Shown here: positions 56,048 through 64,000 of the stretch, piece by piece
How positions within the stretch are numbered: the stretch's first letter is position 1
How the letters are laid out: every line of letters begins with the position of its first letter
NCBI RefSeq assembly: GCF_030376615.1
Contig: NZ_JARRAB010000024.1
Coordinates: 1-64,000 of the forward strand
Source of the DNA: Pseudomonas sp. sp1636
Lineage (GTDB): Bacteria; Pseudomonadota; Gammaproteobacteria; Pseudomonadales; Pseudomonadaceae
Length of the DNA stretch: 64,000 bases
Direction of reading: 5' to 3'
Position numbers and translations under genes: made by a program
Notes under the pieces: generated by a model
Database searches by the model: none
The model's input: only the letters and a program-made list of their open reading frames with translations
What the model was told of the DNA's origin: nothing

Positions 56048-57452
56048 AATCGACCTCCTAACCATCGAGCGAGGATCGGTAACCGCCCCGGCAGGTTGTG
56101 GGAAGACTCAGCTGATAGCGGACACCCTCGTCGCACATACGCAGGATAAGCCCGTCCTCATCCTGACTCATACGAATGCAGGCGTTGCGGCTCTCCGTGC
56201 CCGCCTTAAGCGCGCCGGCGTTCAAAATACCGCGTACCGGGTATCCACCATCGATGGCTTCTCGATGCGCCTGATCAGCAAATTCCCCGCGCGTAGCAGG
56301 CACAACCCACAGATCCTTCAACTCAACAATCCCAGGGCGGACTATCCTGCAATTCGAGAAGCCGCCCGGCAGCTCTTGAACTCAGGTCATCTCGCACAAC
56401 CAATCCGGGCTACCTACGCGAGGTTGCTGGTGGATGAGTACCAAGACTGCAATCTTCCTCAGCATGGAATCGTGACTGGGTTAGCCCAGCTGCTGCCTAC
56501 CTGCGTTCTCGGCGACCCGATGCAGGCGATCTTCGGCTTCACAGACCCGTTAGTAAATTGGGCGGCAGATGTGCTGGCCCAGTTCCCGGTGGCCGGCGAA
56601 TTGAGGACGCCCTGGCGTTGGCGCTTGGCTGGTACTGAGGATCTGGGGCAGTGGCTGCTCGCAATGCGATTGCAACTCCAAGCTGGGCTGCCGGTGGATC
56701 TCCGTACAGGTCCTCCACAGGTGCGATGGGTCGAGCTTTTTGCTGGAACCGAAGACGAGCAGCGTCGACAAGCGGCTAGAGCGGTTGCTCCGAACGCTAA
56801 TGGTACCGTTCTCGTTATCGGGGATTCGATAAACGTAGCTGGCCGACTCCAGCTTACTAGCCAAACACCTGGTGCCATGGCTGTAGAGGCTGTTGATCTT
56901 CGTGATCTGGTCAGCTTCGCCAGACAATTTGATCTTCGTTCAGCAGATCCTTTGTCGCAGCTGATTGGGTTCGCTTCGAATGTGATGACAGGGGTAGGAG
57001 CGGCCAACCTGCAAGCTAGAGTTGCTAGCCTTCGAGCAGGTCGAGCCAGAACAGCTCCAACCCCAGCTGAAGCTGAGTGCGTTGCCTTTGCCGCGGGGCC
57101 AACGATGGGCTTGGCGCTACGAGTACTAAGCGCGCTTGCTGATCAGCCTGGCGCTCGTGTGTATCGAACAGAAATTTTGCACTGTTGCCGTTCTGCTATG
57201 CAGGCCGCAATGAACGGTACAACCGACTTCGTGACTGCGGCCATTGAGGCCCGTGAGCGCAACCGGCATCAAGGTCGCCCGCTGGGCCGACGAGCTGTAG
57301 GCAGTACGCTGTTACTTAAGGGGCTTGAGGCGGATGTTTCCGTGATTCTGCAGCCGGAGAGGATGTCAGCCCAGAATCTCTACGTCGCCCTTACTCGCGG
57401 TGCAAGGCAGATTGTTGTGTGTTCCCCAACGCCGATTCTCGCTCCAGTTTGA
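56037..57452 (+). CDS. gajB: Gabija GajB: UvrD-like helicase
   Basis: I take the GTG at 56037 (VPPEIDLLTIERGSVTAPAGCGKTQLI), which overlaps gajA by 11 bp; the frame is open from 55968, giving up to 494 residues. Motifs are Walker A APAGCGKT, LLVDEYQDC (Walker B of UvrD type), LGDPMQAIFGF and the C-terminal ALTRGARQIVVC. GajB partners GajA in Gabija and may hydrolyse NTPs released by phage DNA breakage. The exact start is uncertain as there is no good ribosome site. Confidence 0.85.
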   Translation: MPPEIDLLTIERGSVTAPAGCGKTQLIADTLVAHTQDKPVLILTHTNAGVAALRARLKRAGVQNTAYRVSTIDGFSMRLISKFPARSRHNPQILQLNNPRADYPAIREAARQLLNSGHLAQPIRATYARLLVDEYQDCNLPQHGIVTGLAQLLPTCVLGDPMQAIFGFTDPLVNWAADVLAQFPVAGELRTPWRWRLAGTEDLGQWLLAMRLQLQAGLPVDLRTGPPQVRWVELFAGTEDEQRRQAARAVAPNANGTVLVIGDSINVAGRLQLTSQTPGAMAVEAVDLRDLVSFARQFDLRSADPLSQLIGFASNVMTGVGAANLQARVASLRAGRARTAPTPAEAECVAFAAGPTMGLALRVLSALADQPGARVYRTEILHCCRSAMQAAMNGTTDFVTAAIEARERNRHQGRPLGRRAVGSTLLLKGLEADVSVILQPERMSAQNLYVALTRGARQIVVCSPTPILAPV

Positions 57453-57604
57453 CAGTTGCTGCGATACCACTGCAGCAAGATAAGGTTTGGTTGCGAGTGG
57501 ATACCATGACCGCTCCATGCTTGCAGACCACGGATCTCAGTACATCCAGGATGTCTTTGGTAACAGCTAGGCGATTGCTCGAGAGGCGGGAACCCGAAAT
57601 AAAA

Positions 57605-57624
57605 AGGGCTCCGAAAAGAGCCCT
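57605..57624 (-). terminator. Terminator of the MvaT-like gene
   Basis: AGGGCTC and GAGCCCT pair around a short loop, 21 bp past the mvaT-like stop. On the minus strand the stem is followed by TTTTTATTT. It may also stop rightward Gabija transcription. Confidence 0.8.
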
Positions 57625-57645
57625 GATTAGCAGCTAGGTAGCTTA

Positions 57646-58002
57646 CTACTGGAGCCAGCTGTTGACGGTGTCTGCACCATACTGCTGCTTCCACGCTTTC
57701 AGCGTTTTGTGATTGCCGCCCTTGGTTTCGATGACCTCACCAGTGTTTGGGTTCTTGAATGTCTTGGTCTGACGCTCACGTCGAGTGCCGCGCGTTGCGG
57801 GCTGCGTACTGGTGGACGACTGGGGGTCGAGTAGCGCGATTATGCCGCGCAAGCCGATGTTGTAATCAGCCATAAGTGCTCTGAGTTTCTCTTCAAACTC
57901 GATTTCCTTCTGAAGCGCCTTGTCGTTTTTGAGCGATTCGAGTTGCTTCAGCTGGGCCGCGAGCTCGGCCTCCAGTGCTTTGAGTTCAGCGATCTTGGAC
58001 AT
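57646..58002 (-). CDS. MvaT/H-NS-type DNA-binding protein carried by the island
   Basis: From ATG 58002 (MSKIAELKALEAELAAQLKQLESL) the 118-residue protein has an N-terminal coiled coil. It ends with the MvaT AT-hook-like domain TKTFKNPNTGEVIETKGGNHKTLKAWKQQYG. MvaT proteins coat AT-rich foreign DNA and silence it. A copy inside a mobile island may co-operate with the host's MvaT/MvaU to silence the tns genes and cargo. Clear family; function here inferred. Confidence 0.9.
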   Translation of the reverse strand: MSKIAELKALEAELAAQLKQLESLKNDKALQKEIEFEEKLRALMADYNIGLRGIIALLDPQSSTSTQPATRGTRRERQTKTFKNPNTGEVIETKGGNHKTLKAWKQQYGADTVNSWLQ

Positions 58003-58115
58003 ATACACCCCGGTTTGTCTGGTTCAACGAGTTTACCTCGATATGAGCATCGGGAAATCTCCGGCGCTGCAGGTGGAACGCCAGAGCGGTGCCTGCAGAC
58101 CAACCAGATTTGTTA

Positions 58116-58292
58116 TCAGATGGCTGAGTAGCGACGACCCTTCAGCCAAGCCACTACCCACACGAACGACCCGATGTGGAACGCGATAATCAGCGGCTCT
58201 ACCGCCTCGGTAGGGCCCATCATGGCGATTGCGACGATGCTGACGTTCACCAGAGCCAGTCGGTTAAGGAATCGCCGGAGAGGTTGTTTCAT
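58116..58292 (-). CDS. Small membrane protein, 58 residues
   Basis: The frame MKQPLRRFLNRLALVNVSIV AIAMMG... starts 8 bp after GAGG and ends RRYSAI. It predicts two membrane helices, about residues 12-26 and 33-50 (PLIIAFHIGSFVWVVAWL), and a basic C-terminus. No family recognised. The gene lies 114 bp upstream of the mvaT-like start on the same strand. Confidence 0.55.
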   Translation of the reverse strand: MKQPLRRFLNRLALVNVSIVAIAMMGPTEAVEPLIIAFHIGSFVWVVAWLKGRRYSAI

Positions 58293-58918
58293 TCACGTAG
58301 CCTCGGATACTGAGAAGTGGATCATCAGGCTAAGCTTGCAATTTATGGATTTGGGCTGAGTTCGTACCCAAAACTGGACCAGACTCCGACGCGTTGATAT
58401 AGCCCGGGCTGGCTATCTCGGCTTCGGCTTTGGGACTGCAAGCTTGATTGAGAGGGGCGAGTGGTTCCGGAGTGGCCACGCAGCGTCCAGTGAACCACCG
58501 ATCTGGTTACTTAGTGATCAATTATCTATCGAGAGATAATTGCACATAATTCAAGTATTTCGCGGCCTGCAGAGGGGTTAGCACACATTTATCGACCGTG
58601 TGCCTAGCCTAAGGTCTGCCTCCGGTCCTGTCCCGAATCTACTGCTCCTAACTGAAACGATGAGCTTGATGCTTTCGGGCCAAACCATGTCTCCTCACCG
58701 GTCTGGACACTCCAAGGCGTTTGTGAAGGCCAGTAACGAGCGTGGGATCACGTCCTGAGGAGCAGCCATACCTCAATTCCATGTGTTCCTATGACGAGTA
58801 GAGCAGCTGGATGCACCTGGTCTGGTCCACGGCACGTCAGATCGGTTCCCGCGCTAGTGCTTTCTATTAGTTATTTAGTTAAAAAGCTAAGTTGGGATTG
58901 GGGTGAATCCTGCGAATT
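58293..58918. other. About 0.6-kb gap with a palindrome
   Basis: No credible gene. CAATTATCT and AGATAATTG (58519-58542) form a 9-bp inverted repeat around a six-base centre, a possible operator or element end. The gap separates the cargo from tnsD, whose stop codon lies at 58919. Confidence 0.5.
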
Positions 58919-60538
58919 TTAGGGTAATAGTTTTTGTTTCTTTAGTGAGCGTAATAGCGAACGGGTTCTTGGGTATTGGTTGGGTTTTTGAAGACAGACA
59001 AAAAGTGAAGGAACCAATGTATAAACGATATACGTTATGTTGCCTTCCTTCGGGCGTTCAGAAAGTATTTGCGCTAAGGCATTGAGAACTTTTTTCTCTA
59101 GCTCTATGTCTCTTTCAGTCCAATTTATCTTTGAGTGATTTCCAGTTCGACCGGTAGGTAGTTCAGAGTTCTTATTAGTTAACCAGGCCTTATCGTTGCG
59201 ATAGAGCCAGGCATATAGTTTAGGGTCCTGAGCGCGAATGGTACTGGTGCTTGAATTTGGGCTGCTATTTGAAAGTGCTGTCCATTTTTTTCGATGCTCA
59301 AGCAAATTCATCTTTAACTTGGCGGCGGTCCAAGAGTCCTTTATCTGTGGTTCGGCTCTTAGCAATTTGTTGACGGTAGAAATGGTAATGCGGAATTTAG
59401 TGCAAATTGTATTCTTCGACGTTCCCTTACTGAGCAGCTTTAATATTTGAGCTCTGATGGTTGGCTTGAGAGTTTTGGGTCTGAGCTGCTTAGGTTGCTT
59501 GGTTTCGGTCCGCTTCGGTTTTGGTTGGTCCTTGGAGAGCGGTTGTGTCGCATCCGGCAGGCTTCGCTCCTGAATTTCAGTGAGGCGATCATAAGCGTCT
59601 ACGAACGCATTCACTGTTCCAAACAGCCACGTGATCATTACCAAATGCTTGAGCGGGTGGCTGTTACCACGTGGAGGCCGCATGAGCTGCTGAATGTAGG
59701 TTGATGCCTTCTGCTCCGTGGTTGGTAGGGAGGTAAGCGGATGGAAGGGTTGTAGCAGCGAGGAGTGCTGAGCAAATGAGGCTGCAGCTTGTTGCGAGGC
59801 GTACCCCAGGTCGGCTATGGCGTTGCGATAGACCGATCGGACATGTAGAAGATTAAAGGTTTTGATGGTCCCAAGTGAGGCGAGGTCAAGGGTGGCATCA
59901 GCTAGCTGTTTCACGGCCGTCAGCGTGAGGGAATTGAGGTCTTTAGCTGGTCGGGGGATCAGCGCTGCCTGATCTGGCAGCGCCAATTGGAATCGGCCTG
60001 CCCATCTCCGATTAAGAGTGCTTTCCTGAAGCCATATCTTGTGAATGGGGCAGATTAGAACGCCTGGAAACTGGTGAGAAAGATGCCAGTACGCAACGCC
60101 ATGGCGGCTAATGTCCATCTTTATACAACCGCTACAGGCTTTTAAGGGGTGCTCCGCTCCAAAGCGCCCTGTAATAAGACCCAGTCTATATTTAATCGAA
60201 CCTGGACTATTTCCCTTCAGCATCTGCATTGCTGTCTGAATGCGTGAATGGGATTGGAAAGGCATGAAAAGCGGGAATATTGTGCGCCTGAAGATTATTG
60301 AGTTAGCATCACCCCATACCGCACGGATATTGGAGTGAAGCGTGTCCAGGCTGTGTGGAAAATCATGTTTAGTAGATTGACTGCGTGAATTGAATAGCAT
60401 GTGAAGGGTGGTTGTAGGGTTGAGGTTTCCCCAAGCTGCGTGTTGGCGGCTGAAGATGCTGAAGAAAGTTTCATCTTTAAGCCACTTCAAGATTATTTCT
60501 GGTCGTTCGGGGGACGAGTAAATGGCGCAGGTAGACAT
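58919..60538 (-). CDS. tnsD: TnsD target-site selector of the Tn7-like island
   Basis: The 539-residue protein has the TniQ/TnsD N-terminus (ETFFSIFSRQHAAWGN, FRRTIFPLFMPFQ) and the zinc module CSGC (135-138) ... CPIH (163-166). Its C-terminal part matches Tn7 TnsD (YAWLYRNDKAWL, INWTERDIELEKKVL). TnsD binds the glmS 3' end and directs insertion into attTn7. Unlike Tn7, where tnsD follows tnsC, here it is divergent from tnsA, 665 bp away. A 28-bp inverted repeat abuts its start and no ribosome site is seen. Confidence 0.88.
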   Translation of the reverse strand: MSTCAIYSSPERPEIILKWLKDETFFSIFSRQHAAWGNLNPTTTLHMLFNSRSQSTKHDFPHSLDTLHSNIRAVWGDANSIIFRRTIFPLFMPFQSHSRIQTAMQMLKGNSPGSIKYRLGLITGRFGAEHPLKACSGCIKMDISRHGVAYWHLSHQFPGVLICPIHKIWLQESTLNRRWAGRFQLALPDQAALIPRPAKDLNSLTLTAVKQLADATLDLASLGTIKTFNLLHVRSVYRNAIADLGYASQQAAASFAQHSSLLQPFHPLTSLPTTEQKASTYIQQLMRPPRGNSHPLKHLVMITWLFGTVNAFVDAYDRLTEIQERSLPDATQPLSKDQPKPKRTETKQPKQLRPKTLKPTIRAQILKLLSKGTSKNTICTKFRITISTVNKLLRAEPQIKDSWTAAKLKMNLLEHRKKWTALSNSSPNSSTSTIRAQDPKLYAWLYRNDKAWLTNKNSELPTGRTGNHSKINWTERDIELEKKVLNALAQILSERPKEGNITYIVYTLVPSLFVCLQKPNQYPRTRSLLRSLKKQKLLP

Positions 60539-60540
60539 AT

Positions 60541-60568
60541 ATCAATCACGTGAGATGAGGTGATTGAT
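60541..60568. promoter_or_regulatory. Inverted repeat abutting the tnsD start
   Basis: ATCAATCAC and GTGATTGAT form perfect 9-bp arms 10 nt apart, ending three bases before the tnsD start codon. A protein bound here would block tnsD translation or transcription start. Possible autoregulation site. Confidence 0.5.
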
Positions 60569-60960
60569 ATTAGTAGGTCTACGCAGGCCGGAAAGACCCA
60601 AGCGAGATAAAGCCGGAGATGCAAATAGCGATTGGTTTTAGAGCGTGGCCGGCATGCAAGAAATTGTCGGCATTAATGGCTGTATGCAACGTTCGGATAT
60701 AGCTTTGAATAATACAGGTTGTAGGTTTGCTGCGCCCTATTTCGAGTGCTTAGTTAGCCCAGCTTTTTCTATTGTCAGCCCCGATTTTATAGCTGTACCA
60801 TGGCCAGCTTAGTCATGACGAAGTAGATACGACGTAGTGGCATCCCTTGCTTAGGGGAACTAGGTATTGCGCCGTACAGGCATAAGTAAGTCTGGCAATC
60901 GGAAGGGAAGAGAAAAATGACACCTAGCTAGATATAGGGGGCTAAGAGTCAGATAGACAA

Positions 60961-60984
60961 AGGCCCAAGTGCTACCTTGGGCCT
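60961..60984. terminator. Hairpin in the tnsD-tnsA gap
   Basis: AGGCCCAAG and CTTGGGCCT form a perfect 9-bp stem with a six-base loop. It lies 220 bp before tnsA and may insulate tns transcription; no T run follows on either strand. The rest of the 665-bp gap (60539-61203) has no credible gene. Confidence 0.5.
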
Positions 60985-61203
60985 CCGTGGGAAAGTCAGA
61001 TTTGGTCCCTGACGAATTCCATTGTCTATCCGCTTCGTGCGGGGCGTCAAGCCCTGTACGGCTCCGTTCATCCTCAAAAAAGTTTTTATCGTGAGCAGCG
61101 AGGTGAAGTGTGCCCGCTTGCTTGAGAGGGATGATTTGTCTCTGCGCAGGCTCATTTCGAAAGTGACGGCTTGTAGAGCGACGAATGCAATGGAAGTTCT
61201 GAG

Positions 61204-62169
61204 ATGAATAATCTTCAGCAAAAATACGATGACATGGTAAGCAGGCAAGGGAGCTTTAAGTGGGGGGATATCTACACCCCCTGCACCTTGGCTGTACCAA
61301 AGGAGGCCCCCAAAGGCTCCCGTATAAGCAGACTGAATAGTCGGTCGCTCGGCCGAACGATACATGCGCTTTCGACGCCTGAGCGTGTATTTGTACAGTT
61401 CGCACTTTACAACCCCGCACTTATTGATATCCATGAACAGAAGATGCTGTCCCCTGTACCGACAGTTCATCCTCTGCGTGGACACCCGTTGGCGACGGAG
61501 TCATTTCCCCCACCGTTATCAGGAACCTTGGCGGTAGCAAAAGCTATCGGACTTGAGCACCACACCATTGTCTATGAGTATCCAAATGGAGAGCGGAAGA
61601 GGAAGCCATTCCCATATCAGGGAGATCTCCTGCTGTACCTCATAGATAAATCAGGCAGTCCAATCGCAGTAAATTGGTCCGTAAAGGATACCAAAGAAGC
61701 ATTTTCAGAACGGCGAAGCAAAAAGGCTAAAACGCCTGCTCAGCAGAAAAAAGATCGGGACTACGCAAATATGCGAGCTCTGCTTGAGTCGGAATACTAT
61801 GCAAGTGGAGGTATACGGACGCAACAAGTATCTCTCGATATGCTGGACACAGCAGTAATTGCAAATCTAGATCTGTTATTTGGCATGCATGGCCTTCAAT
61901 CAACACATGATCCGCAGCTTATGGATGACTTTAGCGCTGCGGTGCAATGTGCTTATGTCGAAGGAGTGCCTGTAGCGCAAACTGCTATTACATATGGTTC
62001 ACGTTGGGGCTGCCGAGATCAATTTATAGCAAGAATTTACCAAGATATTTGGGTTCGTAAGCTTGCTGTTGATATGTACAAGCCAATTCTTATAGATCAC
62101 CCGCTTAACTATGAGGAGAAGGATCTTCTAGTTACCTTTGGAGGTCTTTTTGAGGGCTTCAGCGGATGA
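61204..62169 (+). CDS. tnsA: TnsA endonuclease of the Tn7-like island
   Basis: The 321-residue protein has the restriction-enzyme-like active site E-D-K: STPERVFVQF (Glu60), YQGDLLLYL (Asp141) and VNWSVKDTKEAF (Lys161). TnsA cuts the 5' ends of the element, so transposition is cut-and-paste when paired with TnsB. It overlaps tnsB by ATGA and follows GGAAG. The C-terminal half (about 170-321) should bind TnsC. Confidence 0.92.
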   Translation: MNNLQQKYDDMVSRQGSFKWGDIYTPCTLAVPKEAPKGSRISRLNSRSLGRTIHALSTPERVFVQFALYNPALIDIHEQKMLSPVPTVHPLRGHPLATESFPPPLSGTLAVAKAIGLEHHTIVYEYPNGERKRKPFPYQGDLLLYLIDKSGSPIAVNWSVKDTKEAFSERRSKKAKTPAQQKKDRDYANMRALLESEYYASGGIRTQQVSLDMLDTAVIANLDLLFGMHGLQSTHDPQLMDDFSAAVQCAYVEGVPVAQTAITYGSRWGCRDQFIARIYQDIWVRKLAVDMYKPILIDHPLNYEEKDLLVTFGGLFEGFSG

Positions 62170-64000
62170 TGATCGGGGCAAGAATAATTGCACTTGAAGG
62201 TTTTCAGTGCTTGGCTAAAGGTGTCGTTTATCACTTTCTTCATAGTGATTCAGATTCAAATCGAGTGAAGCTTGTTCATTTTAATTATGCATCTGCCGAT
62301 ATAACGGTCGATCTCTTGATGCTCCCTCAGAATATATTTGAGGAGGCCTTGGAGAATAAAGCGTTAGTGGAGGATGGTCGTGATGACTACCCGCCATGGC
62401 TGAAGAATATCCAGGGATATTCAATTTCATTTTTGGAGGATCGACGTTCCTCTACCAAGGAAAACTATAATCAAAAAGTCGACCGTAGGTTCATGGCGAT
62501 CTCTGAGCTTGTAGGTAAGTATCGAGAAATATTGAGTAGTGATAACCCCGGCGCAATCATAAACAGACATGCTAAATCTCAGCGACCGCAACAAAATGCA
62601 ATTCGACTGAGACTTTGGTTTTATAGCTATATTGTATTTGGATTCAATAAGTGGGCACTAATGCCATTGCTCCATCGCATTGGTGGCTGGAACCGTGAAG
62701 AAAATTCTAGTGCTAAGCATGGAAGACCTCACCGTAAAGGTCAGCGATATGGTTACAACTGCTCTCCTGTCATGAAGGAAAAAATTCTTAATGGGCTTCT
62801 AGCATATAAGGATACGGCTGGTACAAAGACAAAGCTATACAGTGACATTTTAGTTAAAAAATTTGGCTGCGAAATAAAGGTTGTGAAAGGTGTTAAAACC
62901 TTCGTTCAACCGAATGGTGAGCCGTTCCCATCTTTTGGCCAGATGAAGTATTGGGCCAAACAAATGATTGGGCCAAAGAATCTAGCGCTCGAGCTCAATG
63001 GGAAACACAAGGCAAGATCTCAATCAGGTTCTGCAGGAAGCTTTGCAGAACGTTTGTCGAATTTATGTCAGCGGGTTGAGTTTGATGGGTATTACATCTC
63101 TGAGAAGCTGTCAGGCATTACGGAAGGAAGCGCCGTAGATGGCTTTTGTGTGGTACGGGCCGTCTGCGGCCTATCTGGTGCTGTAGTGGGTATCGGCTTC
63201 GCAGAAGGTAGAGAAACCATGGAGGCCTACAAGATGGCACTGTTTTCCATGGCGCTTGATAAGGTGAAGTTTTGCGAGCTATTCGGACTTAACATTAGCT
63301 CTGAAGAGTGGCCCTGCTATGGGCTGGCTGGTGGAGTCATTTTCGACCGGGGGCCTGGCGCAACATATGGCAGTGAGCCCGAAATTAATTGGTTGGGAAG
63401 CATCGAGCTTACTCCAACATTCTCTGGGCAATCCAAAGCCACCGTTGAATCATCTCACCCAAGAGATAAAAAGAGCTTGGAACAGCCGACGTATTTTCAT
63501 AGCAAATTGAATTTTGTGTTAATGGCAAAGCGAGAGATTTTACAGGTTCTAGCCGACAACCAATCTTCAGACGCGAGCGGTCGGATAACGGAAGAGATGA
63601 TTATCAATAGGGTGAAGCCAACACCCCACGGCATTTGGAACTTTCTGGATAGTCGTGGTCGTAACAGCTCTATAGCAATGCCGTTCGATGAGGCAGTTAG
63701 GACTTTCTTGACGGAGCATCCAGTAACTATAAGAAAGGACGCCGTGTATTTTTATGGTCGAAAGTATAGGTCTGCGGCACTTATAGACACGCACGTATTC
63801 GATATGGTTGCGAGGTCTGGTTCTATTAAGACTACAGTGTTTGCCATCACTATGTGTGTGCGCCATATTTGGATAGAGCTAGATGGATTGCTTTATGAGT
63901 TGGATTTCATGAGCACTGCAGCAACCCCAGAAGGTACTGTCGACATCTCGCTATCTGTTCTAAAAGAGATTGATAAAATACGCCGCGAAGCTGCTACCGA
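62166..64000 (+). CDS. tnsB: TnsB transposase, truncated by the window edge
   Basis: Starting at ATG 62166 (or 62169) the frame stays open for 611 codons to the end of the window. It has an HTH-rich N-terminal region and a retroviral-type DDE core: RVEFDGYYISEKL (Asp307), GVIFDRGPGATY (Asp394) and SKATVESSHPRD (Glu428), with 33 residues between the last two. TnsB binds the end repeats and joins 3' ends to the target. The sequence is AT-rich compared with the core genome. The rest of the gene and tnsC should lie beyond 64000. Confidence 0.92.
   Translation, partial: MMIGARIIALEGFQCLAKGVVYHFLHSDSDSNRVKLVHFNYASADITVDLLMLPQNIFEEALENKALVEDGRDDYPPWLKNIQGYSISFLEDRRSSTKENYNQKVDRRFMAISELVGKYREILSSDNPGAIINRHAKSQRPQQNAIRLRLWFYSYIVFGFNKWALMPLLHRIGGWNREENSSAKHGRPHRKGQRYGYNCSPVMKEKILNGLLAYKDTAGTKTKLYSDILVKKFGCEIKVVKGVKTFVQPNGEPFPSFGQMKYWAKQMIGPKNLALELNGKHKARSQSGSAGSFAERLSNLCQRVEFDGYYISEKLSGITEGSAVDGFCVVRAVCGLSGAVVGIGFAEGRETMEAYKMALFSMALDKVKFCELFGLNISSEEWPCYGLAGGVIFDRGPGATYGSEPEINWLGSIELTPTFSGQSKATVESSHPRDKKSLEQPTYFHSKLNFVLMAKREILQVLADNQSSDASGRITEEMIINRVKPTPHGIWNFLDSRGRNSSIAMPFDEAVRTFLTEHPVTIRKDAVYFYGRKYRSAALIDTHVFDMVARSGSIKTTVFAITMCVRHIWIELDGLLYELDFMSTAATPEGTVDISLSVLKEIDKIRREAAT

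Larger units (their letters stand above)
34141..64000. mobile_element. Tn7-like genomic island (right boundary outside the window)
   Basis: Evidence is a glmS-proximal start, repeats at the expected end, a tniQ next to it, a tnsD, tnsA and tnsB at the other side, AT-rich segments unlike the core (34260-35270, 38000-38800, 62170-64000) and a run of defence-type cargo. The element may be one transposon or several stacked in the same site. No second copy of the end repeats was found inside the window. tnsC should follow tnsB beyond 64000. Confidence 0.8.

Noticed and set aside
63319..63510. 63-codon frame inside tnsB
   Set aside because: It is out of frame with the long tnsB reading frame, which carries the DDE residues and stays open to the window end.
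34141..64000. CRISPR array or cas genes, as in CRISPR-associated transposons
   Set aside because: I saw no regularly spaced repeats and no Cas-like protein in the cargo, so a CAST is not supported within the window.

Overview
This window is a Pseudomonas chromosome segment spanning the replication origin, followed by a large genomic island at the attTn7 site downstream of glmS. The genus call rests on the gene order gyrB-recF-dnaN-dnaA | rpmH-rnpA-yidD-yidC-mnmE-mnmG-rsmG-parA-parB-atpIBEFHAGDC-glmU-glmS, on a CrcZ-type small RNA with A-rich Crc/Hfq motifs and a sigma-54 promoter, and on an MvaT-type H-NS protein. I did not try to fix the species.  Positions 1-6970 hold a CrcZ/CrcY/CrcX-like sRNA, a transposase scrap, a MocR-type regulator divergent from a thiol-redox operon (TlpA-like, DsbD/ScsB-like, AzoR-like), and a RelB-type antitoxin with a perfect palindromic operator next to a frameshifted relE remnant. 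Positions 6974-13100 carry the replication genes on the minus strand, with two ParB (parS) sites inside recF. The dnaA-rpmH gap has DnaA boxes and an AT-rich stretch (oriC). A second DnaA-box cluster with its own AT-rich stretch lies between mnmE and mnmG. Positions 13620-34116 are ordinary core genes on the plus strand: ribosome and RNase P protein, membrane insertion, tRNA modification, chromosome partition, F1Fo ATP synthase, and UDP-GlcNAc synthesis.  From about 34141 to the window end the sequence is a Tn7-like island. Two tandem 20-bp repeats sit just after glmS, where a transposon end is expected, followed by an AT-rich tniQ gene whose end looks eroded. At the far side lie tnsD (minus), tnsA (plus) and a tnsB running off the window edge. 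Between them is about 23 kb of mostly defence-like cargo: an HEPN-like protein; a proteasome-fold (Ntn-hydrolase) protein; a three-gene ABC-3C-like locus (nuclease, middle component, zinc-hook SMC-like ATPase) behind a perfect LexA box; a QueC-centred locus (small Gly/Ser-headed protein, PfkB-nucleoside deoxyribosyltransferase fusion, QueC-like, SagB/nitroreductase-like) convergent with an OGG-type glycosylase and a Dam-like methylase; a TrlF/Ppl-like PHP-ATPase plus an unrecognised 585-residue protein; a Gabija pair (GajA/GajB); and an island-borne MvaT-like silencer.  The most promising candidate for an undescribed system is the QueC-centred locus at 44.1-49.25 kb. It joins nucleobase chemistry, an amide- or conjugate-forming enzyme, a redox enzyme of a peptide-modifying family, and a small protein with a flexible Gly/Ser N-terminus, beside a DNA glycosylase and a DNA methylase. 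No CD-NTase, TatD or transglycosylase partner is visible, so it is neither a standard type IV CBASS nor a Qat system as far as I can see.
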